Source: CAIZGX01 sp044374295
GTDB taxonomy: Bacteria; Bacteroidota; Bacteroidia; Flavobacteriales_D; Sanyastnellaceae
Assembly (NCBI GenBank): GCA_044374295.1
Contig: JBILOU010000156.1
Coordinates: 1-6,043 of the forward strand
DNA length: 6,043 nt
Direction: 5' to 3'
The notes beneath the pieces are model-generated. The model ran no database searches, was not told the DNA's origin, and saw only the letters and a program-made list of their open reading frames with translations. Below, piece by piece: positions 1-5,185 of this stretch. Position 1 is the stretch's first letter. Every line of letters begins with the position of its first letter. The translations under genes and the position numbers were made by a program.

Positions 1-1701
1 CAAGAGACGCCAACCTTCATTAAGGAAACCCTTGCCGTTATTGGCGTGAAGAGCGTGAACCTGTGCGTAGACGTAACGAATTATGTTCAGCATGAATTGG
101 GTCAACCGCTGCACGTGTTCAAGGCGATTGATTTTCCGAATCAGACGATCACAGTTCGAAATGCAAATACAGATGAAGCGTTAGAAACACTTGACGGTGT
201 ATCGCGCAAACTCACCAGCGAAGACGTGGTTATTTCCAACCAAAACGAAGTGCTTTGCATGGGTGGTGTTATGGGTGGAAAAAATGCGGGCGTGAGTGCA
301 GAAGATTCGTTCGTTGTTTTTGAAAGTGCATGCTTCAATGCGGTGCGTGTGCGCAAGAGCGCGAAGCGCAATCAGATACATTCCGATTCTTCGTTCCGCT
401 TTGAAAGAGGCGTGGCTGTAGACGGAATTCCAAATGCGTTAGCGCGTGCTTGGGAATTAATTCAAGCGGAAAATCCGAATGCCGAGTTGGTTGAAGCGCA
501 AGATGTTTATCCGGTTACACTTCCAAAAACAGAAATTTCAGTTCAGAAAAATTATTTGAAATCGTTGTTGGGAATTGATATTCCAAGCGAAACGGTTGTT
601 TCCATATTGAACGATTTGCAGTTCGAAGTTTCTTCAACCGAAGACGGCTGGAAGGTGCTTGTGCCCTACAATCGCGTTGAAGTAACGCGTCCGGCAGACG
701 TTGCAGAAGAGGTGCTTCGTATTTACGGATACGACAAAGTAGAGCTTCCTTCGCGCATGACGCTTTCCTTGAATACCAAGGGGAAAACTGAGAGCTTGCA
801 CTTCCGTCTTGCCGACTTGTTGGTGGCAGAGGGCTACACTGAAATTATGAACATGTCGCTTACAAAGAGCAAGTACGCGGAAGCGTTCGATGCGGCGTTG
901 GGTGTGAACAGTGTTTCGTTGTTGAATCCGTTGAGCAAAGATTTGTCGCACATGCGCAGCACGTTGTTGTTTGGTGGAATGGAAAGCATTTCGTTGAATG
1001 AAAAGCACCGTGCTACGGATCTTCGTTTGTTTGAAATTGGAAAGGAGTACCGCAAGACGGAAAACGGATACAAAGAGAAACGCAAATTGGCGTTGTGGTT
1101 GTGTGGAAAGGAAAGCGCTGAGTCTTGGAAGAACAGCGGCAATGCTTCGTCATTGGCGCAGTTGAGAGCAGCGGTGGAAAATATTTTGAATGCGTTGGGC
1201 ATTCAGCAAGTCGATGTGATTTCGCTTCAAGACTCTCCCATTTTCGCTTATGGAATGGAGTTGTCTGCACAGAAAAAATCGTTGGTGAAGTTGGGAAGAG
1301 TGAACGGTGCTATTCAGGAAATGACCGATGTGGAGCAGGAAGTATTTTATGCTGAATTCGATTTCGATGCGTTAGAAAAGTTGAAGGCGCAGCAGCGCAA
1401 TGCCTTCCAACCGTTGAATAAATTCCCGTGGGTTCGTCGCGATTTATCGTTGTTGTTGAACAAGGAAACAACGTTCGAAAGCCTTCGTCAGTCTGCTTTA
1501 AAAAGCGAAAAGAAATTATTGAAGGAAGTGAATTTGTTCGACGTTTACGAAGGCAAGAATCTTCCAGAAGGAAAGAAATCTTACGCTTTGAAATTCATTC
1601 TTCAAGACGCTCAGCAGACCTTAACTGATGAGGTTGTAGAGAAGAGTATGCAGCGCATCTTACAAGGCTTGCAGACAGAGTGTTCGGCGGAGTTGAGGTA
1701 G
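1..1701 (+). CDS. pheT: Phenylalanine--tRNA ligase beta subunit, 5'-truncated by the window edge
   Basis: This gene encodes the beta chain of the cytoplasmic (alpha-beta)2 phenylalanyl-tRNA synthetase, which charges tRNA-Phe; the beta chain supplies editing and tRNA binding. The frame is open from base 1, so the GTG at 46 is not the true start; 566 residues are visible and roughly the first 240 (including the EMAP-like OB fold) lie upstream, judging by a usual length near 800. In visible numbering, the B3/B4 editing region spans about 1-140 (VDVTNYVQHELGQPLH, GGVMGG at 88-93, FRFERG at 132-137). The B5 domain contains VTRPADVAEEVLRIYGY near 228-244. A catalytic-like core follows, and a C-terminal FDX-ACB anticodon-binding domain fills about 469-566 (FPWVRRDLS, then the usual AELR terminus). 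No frameshift or missing block is visible. The last 21 bp are the repeat found twice more downstream, so the present 3' end may have been restored after an insertion. The family call is secure. Confidence 0.97.
   Translation, partial: QETPTFIKETLAVIGVKSVNLCVDVTNYVQHELGQPLHVFKAIDFPNQTITVRNANTDEALETLDGVSRKLTSEDVVISNQNEVLCMGGVMGGKNAGVSAEDSFVVFESACFNAVRVRKSAKRNQIHSDSSFRFERGVAVDGIPNALARAWELIQAENPNAELVEAQDVYPVTLPKTEISVQKNYLKSLLGIDIPSETVVSILNDLQFEVSSTEDGWKVLVPYNRVEVTRPADVAEEVLRIYGYDKVELPSRMTLSLNTKGKTESLHFRLADLLVAEGYTEIMNMSLTKSKYAEAFDAALGVNSVSLLNPLSKDLSHMRSTLLFGGMESISLNEKHRATDLRLFEIGKEYRKTENGYKEKRKLALWLCGKESAESWKNSGNASSLAQLRAAVENILNALGIQQVDVISLQDSPIFAYGMELSAQKKSLVKLGRVNGAIQEMTDVEQEVFYAEFDFDALEKLKAQQRNAFQPLNKFPWVRRDLSLLLNKETTFESLRQSALKSEKKLLKEVNLFDVYEGKNLPEGKKSYALKFILQDAQQTLTDEVVEKSMQRILQGLQTECSAELR
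1664..1701 (+). repeat. pheT 3'-end repeat, copy 1 (inside pheT)
   Basis: This is the functional copy, encoding GLQTECSAELR-stop of PheT. Its last 21 bp (1681-1701, TGTTCGGCGG ... GAGGTAG) are identical in copies 2 and 3. The whole 38 bp align without gaps to 3370-3407 with 36 matches, and 1672-1701 align to 4639-4668 with 28 of 30 matches. That is far beyond chance for a 6-kb window. I infer that it is the left boundary of a cassette array. Confidence 0.95.
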
Positions 1702-1705
1702 TTTT

Positions 1706-1743
1706 TTCTTCACCGCATATTTGCGGCGAATAGAACAGTTTTT
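1706..1743 (+). terminator. Possible weak terminator after pheT
   Basis: Just after the pheT stop, CCGCA (1713-1717) and TGCGG (1722-1726) form a 5-bp stem around a 4-base loop. TTC/GAA pairings flank it (1709-1711 with 1728-1730, and 1706-1708 with 1733-1735), interrupted by an A/C mismatch and a 2-base bulge. A run of five T follows at 1739-1743, three bases beyond the stem. The stem is imperfect and another T run precedes it, so this is a weak call. A terminator fits here because the next gene is convergent. Confidence 0.3.
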
Positions 1744-1772
1744 CACCGCAAGCCAATTTCTGGAATTCTAAT

Positions 1773-3257
1773 CTATTCTTTAATAAATTTCAGAACTTTA
1801 GTAGAGCTTGGGGATTCGATACGTAGGTAATAAATGCCCATAGATAAATCTGATATGTCAATACTCCCAATAGTTTCAGCCTCTGATCGAATTAACTTTC
1901 CTCGAGAGTCAAAGATTGAGAATTGAGCTAAAATATCATCTCCAATTCCATTTATACTGATGCTTTCATCAGATGGAATTGGAAATATACTTATGTTGTT
2001 TTGCAAATCATATCCAGGTAGTGATAGAATAATTGATGAAAGATCAAACACTCTTACATGTCCTGAAAAGTCACCATTTCCATCATTTGCTTTGGCACCA
2101 ATAGCCACGGTACTTCCATCATCCGAAATATCTACCGAAAAACCTGATTCGTCACTTGCAGCTTCACCGTTAATGTTTTCACCAATTTGAGTCCACACTC
2201 CACCGATATTTTGATAAATTTTAACGTGGCCAGAATTAAAGCCATTGTCATCATTCCATAGCGAGCCAATGGCTATAACGTTTCCGCTTGCAGACAGCGC
2301 TATCGACCAACCAAAATAATCTTCACTTGCTTCTCCATTTATGTCTTCACCTATTTGTGTCCAGACACCTCCGAGGTATTCAAAAATTCGAACAAGACCT
2401 GAATGAAGTCCATTAGCATTGCTACTCGGAGAACTAATAGCCATTATATTTCCAACTTGTGATAACGCAACTTCAGAGCCCGAATCTTCAAATTCTACTA
2501 CACCATTGATGTCTCCGCCTAGCTGAGTCCAAGTACCGTCTATATTTTCGTAGACTTTAACCTCACCTGTATTTGTGCCATTCTCGTCATTTTGAGAGGC
2601 GCCAATAGCTACAATATTTCCTTCTCCATTCAATGCTACCGAATTACCTAGTCGCCCTTGTTCCTGTTCCCCGTCAATGTCCTGACCTATTTGTATCCAT
2701 GATCCACCTAAATTTTCAAAAACTCTAACATGTCCAGAGTTATTTGCAATGCCATCGCTGCGTGGTGCGCCAATAGCTATGATACTCCCATCGTCTGATA
2801 ATGATATACTTGTTGCTGATATATCTTGAAAGTTTTCGCCTTCAATATCTTCACCTATTTGTGTCCAAGTACCTCCTATGTTTTCATACACCTCCACTTG
2901 ACCCCTCCATGAATTATTTAAATCAGAACCAATGGCAACAATGCTACCATCTGCAGATAGAGCCAATGACCATCCTGAGCGATCGTCCACGGTCTCTCCG
3001 GCAATATCTTCTCCTATTTGTGTCCACGTACCGTCTAAATTTTCATATACCCTTACATGACCAGATCTACTTCCTCCGTCATTATTTTCAATAGCACCAA
3101 TAGCTACGATGTTTCCATTAGCCGAAATGGCTACTGAATGACCCGAAAGGTCTCCAGGATTTTCTCCATCTATATCATTGCCTATTTGCACTTGACCAAT
3201 GCCTTCAAATGTTAGGGCAAGGATTGAGATTATTATTGAAACTGCTATCTTTTTCAT
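1773..3257 (-). CDS. Exported seven-repeat beta-propeller protein with T9SS type A sorting domain
   Basis: The function is unknown; the architecture is clear. It is 494 residues long, with a signal peptide at 1-22 (MKKIAVSIIISILALTF core). Seven repeats follow, starting near residues 23, 79, 132, 188, 244, 300 and 356, each about 53-56 long. Their pattern is TQIGEDIxGE, then GxSVALSxDGNIVAIGA, then NDxNGxNSGHVRVYEN, then GTW. Seven such units suggest a closed seven-bladed propeller, resembling FG-GAP/integrin-type blades; the ND-NG loops could bind calcium. Residues about 420-494 match the Por secretion tail (IFPIPSDESISI, FDSRGKLI, IDISDLSMGIYYLRI, VLKFIKE). The protein should cross the inner membrane by Sec, then be exported by T9SS and secreted or anchored to the cell surface. 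The ATG start is chosen because it directly precedes the signal peptide. The gene is intact, A+T-rich, faces pheT and is the only gene between repeat copies 1 and 2. A role in adhesion or binding is plausible but unproven. Confidence 0.9.
   Translation of the reverse strand: MKKIAVSIIISILALTFEGIGQVQIGNDIDGENPGDLSGHSVAISANGNIVAIGAIENNDGGSRSGHVRVYENLDGTWTQIGEDIAGETVDDRSGWSLALSADGSIVAIGSDLNNSWRGQVEVYENIGGTWTQIGEDIEGENFQDISATSISLSDDGSIIAIGAPRSDGIANNSGHVRVFENLGGSWIQIGQDIDGEQEQGRLGNSVALNGEGNIVAIGASQNDENGTNTGEVKVYENIDGTWTQLGGDINGVVEFEDSGSEVALSQVGNIMAISSPSSNANGLHSGLVRIFEYLGGVWTQIGEDINGEASEDYFGWSIALSASGNVIAIGSLWNDDNGFNSGHVKIYQNIGGVWTQIGENINGEAASDESGFSVDISDDGSTVAIGAKANDGNGDFSGHVRVFDLSSIILSLPGYDLQNNISIFPIPSDESISINGIGDDILAQFSIFDSRGKLIRSEAETIGSIDISDLSMGIYYLRIESPSSTKVLKFIKE
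2034..3191 (-). repeat. Seven tandem ~168-bp coding repeats (propeller blades)
   Basis: Seven in-frame units of about 159-168 bp encode the propeller blades. At the DNA level the most conserved segment is the blade junction, which reads on the plus strand as CACCTATTTGTGTCCA or close variants. It recurs near 2180, 2348, 2852 and 3011, with more diverged forms near 2517 and 2685. The blades differ from each other by many substitutions, so the array is old rather than a recent tandem expansion. Blades 2 and 7 are about three residues shorter than the others. Confidence 0.9.
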
Positions 3258-3290
3258 TTTTTAATATTGGCTCTCTTTCTAATATCTGTT

Positions 3291-3316
3291 TAAATATAGA
3301 TGCTATGCGGCGTCAA
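3291..3316 (-). promoter_or_regulatory. Possible promoter of the propeller gene
   Basis: Read on the minus strand, TTGAC (plus-strand 3312-3316) is followed after 13 bases by TATATTTA (3291-3298), about 33 bp before the ATG. The second box resembles the Bacteroidota -7 element TAnnTTTG with one mismatch. The spacing is shorter than usual, so this is a weak, motif-only call. If correct, the cassette gene carries its own promoter and does not depend on the insertion site. Confidence 0.3.
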
Positions 3317-3369
3317 GTGGAGTTATTTAGTAATGAAGATTGGAAACATTATTTATTTATATCATTTCA

Positions 3370-3407
3370 AAGGCTTGCAGAGTGAGTGTTCGGCGGAGTT
3401 GAGGTAG
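3370..3407 (+). repeat. pheT 3'-end repeat, copy 2 (intergenic)
   Basis: This untranslated copy lies between the propeller gene and the Fic gene. Bases 3387-3407 are identical to 1681-1701. The upstream 17 bp match pheT except at 3382-3383, where the codon ACA has become AGT. Read in the pheT frame it gives GLQSECSAELR-stop, a conservative Thr-to-Ser change. Homology stops abruptly at 3370. I infer that it is the junction between two cassettes and that it derives from another pheT allele. Confidence 0.93.
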
Positions 3408-3433
3408 GTTTTAGTTTACTATTTCTTGAACGA

Positions 3434-4519
3434 TTAGTTAGTTGCTAGAATTTCGAGCAGCTTTATATTTATGTAGAGTTTTTCTTTCCCTACTTTTTCA
3501 GATTTCAAAAAACCATTTTCTTCCAACGCTATTAGATAATTTCCAACGGTCTTCAAGTTTCCAATATTTTCAGCAATCAAGTTTTGACGCTTGGTGTATG
3601 GCAATCGGAATAAAATTTCAATTAAATCCTTTGAATAAATCTTTGGCAACTTAGCTTTTATTTCAGCTGCAGTTGATTCCATGGCAGCTGAAATTTTTTG
3701 AAGTCGCGTCGAGCCCATCTTGGAGGTTTCTTCTACCATATCGAGCATATACAAGATGTAATTTTCCCAATCGTTATTTTCGGTTACACCTCTAAGGCAT
3801 TTATAATACTCAGATTTGTTTTTAATGATGTACTCGCTCAGGTAGATAGCAGGTGTTTGTAGGAGTCCAGATAGTTTTAGATAAAGCAACAAGAGAATCC
3901 TTCCTGTTCTTCCATTACCATCTGAGAATGGGTGTATGGCTTCGAACTGGTAGTGCAATATTGCCATTTTTATTAATGGATCAACATTATCTTCTTCATT
4001 AATAAACTTTTCAAGGTTCGCTAGTTTTTCGCGAATAATTGGTTCGCCGCTTGGCGGTGTATAAATAACATCTCCATGTATGTTGCTGAGTTTGGTTCCA
4101 GGTGTATTTCGAATTGAAGCACTGTTTTGTTTAACACATTGAACAATTTTGATACAAAGATTGGTTGTTATGAATGGTTTAGTTTTCAACTCTTCGATAC
4201 CTAGCCAAAGCGCTTCTTTGTAACTTAAAACCTCTTTTATAGCTGAGGTTTCTAACTTTCTGTCTGAGGCTAATGACTTATAGAGCTCATCGTTTGTTGT
4301 GATGATGTTTTCTACTTCAGAACTTGCTTTGGCTTCCTGCAAATACACGGTATCTAAAAACAGGGTAGGATTTGGTAAATTCATAATGGTCCCATTCAGC
4401 TCAGCCAATGCTCTTCCAGCAGAAATTGCTTTTCGAAGTATGCGCTTTGTTTCAATATCTGCCTGTGGGGGTAAGGTGGGCAGATCATTGTATGGAATTG
4501 TCCTATTGAATTTGCTCAT
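3434..4519 (-). CDS. Fic-family protein adenylyltransferase with N-terminal inhibitory motif and C-terminal winged helix
   Basis: Fic enzymes usually transfer AMP from ATP to a hydroxyl of a target protein; the target here is unknown. The protein has 361 residues. An N-terminal Fic_N domain (about 1-100) contains the inhibitory motif [S/T]xxxE[G/N] as S66-SEV-E70-N71, whose glutamate in class II Fic proteins blocks productive ATP binding. The target-docking flap is near 150-160 (GDVIYTPPSGE). The catalytic motif HPFSDGNGRTGR lies at 196-207, with all expected residues of HxFx[D/E]GNGRxxR: His196, Asp200, the GNG turn, Arg204 and Arg207. Residues about 292-361 look like a winged helix (LIEILFRLPYTKRQNLIA, then the wing KSEKVGKEKLYI). 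Architecture and length resemble the Shewanella oneidensis SoFic type. The enzyme is intact and should be self-inhibited; no separate antitoxin gene is adjacent. It is the only gene between repeat copies 2 and 3, and its leader has inverted repeats. The winged helix might bind them, but that is a guess. Confidence 0.95.
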   Translation of the reverse strand: MSKFNRTIPYNDLPTLPPQADIETKRILRKAISAGRALAELNGTIMNLPNPTLFLDTVYLQEAKASSEVENIITTNDELYKSLASDRKLETSAIKEVLSYKEALWLGIEELKTKPFITTNLCIKIVQCVKQNSASIRNTPGTKLSNIHGDVIYTPPSGEPIIREKLANLEKFINEEDNVDPLIKMAILHYQFEAIHPFSDGNGRTGRILLLLYLKLSGLLQTPAIYLSEYIIKNKSEYYKCLRGVTENNDWENYILYMLDMVEETSKMGSTRLQKISAAMESTAAEIKAKLPKIYSKDLIEILFRLPYTKRQNLIAENIGNLKTVGNYLIALEENGFLKSEKVGKEKLYINIKLLEILATN

Positions 4520-4553
4520 TTATTCAGGTGTAAGATTTACCCTTAAGTTTATT

Positions 4554-4615
4554 ACGAGAGTAAAAATACTCAAAATTTACTCTCGTTTGAGAAATAAGAG
4601 TAAAAATTACGCTCG
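4554..4615 (-). promoter_or_regulatory. Inverted-repeat cluster in the fic leader, candidate operator
   Basis: ACGAGAGTAAA (4554-4564) and TTTACTCTCGT (4576-4586) are perfect 11-bp inverted arms with an 11-bp spacer. Inside the left half, GAGTA-AAAA-TACTC (4558-4571) is a second, overlapping palindrome. A further direct copy of the half-site, AGAGTAAAAA (4597-4606), is followed by TTACGCTCG (4607-4615), which is TTACTCTCG with one change. There are thus four half-sites in alternating orientation, about 35-96 bp upstream of the fic start codon. This is a typical place for a repressor. No terminator-like T run follows the hairpin in the fic direction. Confidence 0.55.
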
Positions 4616-4638
4616 AATAGAGCATTTTGTTGTGGACA

Positions 4639-4668
4639 CAGACTGAATGTTCGGCGGAGTTGAGGTAG
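4639..4668 (+). repeat. pheT 3'-end repeat, copy 3 (intergenic)
   Basis: Bases 4648-4668 are identical to the last 21 bp of pheT. The 9 bp upstream match except at two third-codon positions (ACT for ACA, GAA for GAG), so in the pheT frame the peptide QTECSAELR-stop is unchanged. Homology ends at 4639. It lies 3 bp from the stop codon of the convergent exported gene, and probably marks the right end of the array and the ancestral end of pheT. Confidence 0.93.
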
Positions 4669-4671
4669 GAA

Positions 4672-5169
4672 CTATTTCTCCTCGGATTTGATTTCTCGCC
4701 AATTCAAGCGAGAAATATCCAATGCCAAGGTACCATTAGTCCTTACCCTTTTCTTGGGGGCTTGTTCGTAGTCTTTCTGTTGAATGTTTACGACGAAGTT
4801 TCCTTCCTGAAATATAGTTTGAAGAAAAACCGTTCCCTTGGCATTATTAATTACCAGATTCATGGTGTCACGCCCATCTTTAATTATCTGAAGTCGTGAA
4901 TTATTTCTATTTATTGGGGTGCAATAGTAACTATCCATTGACAAGCGTCTAAAGCCCAGATGGGATGGACTCAAATCTTTTATTCGATAGTTTTTAATGC
5001 GAAGTTTCTTTATTCGAGGACTGTGATGGATGAAGTTTTTATCAATCACAACGGTGTCACTTCCACTTACTTCAATAATACTGAAATATAAATATTCGTT
5101 GCCGACAGGTTGAGCCTGTGCGACAAAACCGAGAAGTAAAAACAAAAGTGAAATCAGGTATCTCACCAA
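4672..5169 (-). CDS. Small exported protein of unknown function, downstream of dxr
   Basis: I do not recognise this family. The 165-residue product starts with a clear Sec signal peptide: hydrophobic LISLLFLLLGFV, then AQA (17-19) as a likely cleavage site. The mature N terminus would be QPVGNEY. There is no lipobox cysteine, no later membrane segment and no T9SS tail, so a periplasmic location is likely. The mature part is rich in short beta-type stretches (YLYFSIIEV, MNLVINN, GNFVVNI) with a basic patch (RIKKLRIKNYRIK near 52-64). No ATG is available: an in-frame stop at 5173-5175 leaves TTG at 5167-5169 or GTG at 5164-5166 as the start. The gene lies 16 bp after the dxr stop on the same strand, so co-transcription is likely and the non-ATG start fits translational coupling. 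Its stop is 3 bp from repeat copy 3. Confidence 0.8.
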   Translation of the reverse strand: MVRYLISLLFLLLGFVAQAQPVGNEYLYFSIIEVSGSDTVVIDKNFIHHSPRIKKLRIKNYRIKDLSPSHLGFRRLSMDSYYCTPINRNNSRLQIIKDGRDTMNLVINNAKGTVFLQTIFQEGNFVVNIQQKDYEQAPKKRVRTNGTLALDISRLNWREIKSEEK

Positions 5170-5185
5170 ACTCTACTGATAAAGA

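Larger units (their letters stand above)
1702..3407. mobile_element. Putative single-gene cassette 1 at the pheT 3' end
   Basis: This 1706-bp unit is bounded on the left by the end of pheT and on the right by repeat copy 2, which it includes. It carries one complete gene, the propeller/T9SS protein, on the strand opposite to pheT, with its own leader. It has no transposase, integrase or terminal inverted repeats, so it is not an autonomous insertion sequence. The repeat boundaries are seen in the sequence. That the unit moved as a discrete element, with recombination inside the 21-bp core, is inference. A duplication or an exchange by homologous recombination at pheT would leave a similar picture. 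Confidence 0.5.
3408..4668. mobile_element. Putative single-gene cassette 2 (Fic) at the pheT 3' end
   Basis: This 1261-bp unit lies between repeat copies 2 and 3 and includes copy 3. It carries one complete gene, the Fic protein, opposite to pheT, with a leader rich in inverted repeats. There is no recombinase or transposase. Same orientation, same boundary sequence and same one-gene content as the neighbouring unit argue for a shared insertion route. The boundaries are observed; the mobility is inferred. Confidence 0.5.

Noticed and set aside
141..1008. Several open frames on the minus strand across pheT
   Set aside because: They are shadows of a strongly conserved PheT frame and their translations show no recognisable domain.
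1681..1701. The 21-bp core as a dif/XerCD site or an integron attC site
   Set aside because: It lacks the two inverted binding arms of dif and the folded, palindromic form of attC; it is simply the end of pheT.
3370..3407. A pheT pseudogene or remnant of a second pheT
   Set aside because: Homology stops sharply 38 bp from the stop codon with no trace of the rest of the FDX-ACB domain, which fits a recombination site better than a decayed gene.
3434..4646. A Fic/antitoxin two-gene module, with the plus-strand frame at 4299-4646 as partner
   Set aside because: That frame overlaps the fic coding sequence and its leader on the other strand and has no antitoxin features; the inhibitory motif is inside Fic itself.
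1664..4668. The repeats as a CRISPR array
   Set aside because: Only three copies, spaced 1.2-1.7 kb apart with whole genes between them, and the repeat is coding sequence of pheT.
1702..4668. A conventional insertion sequence or transposon
   Set aside because: No transposase, no terminal inverted repeats, and the boundary repeats are too long and too specific for a random target-site duplication.
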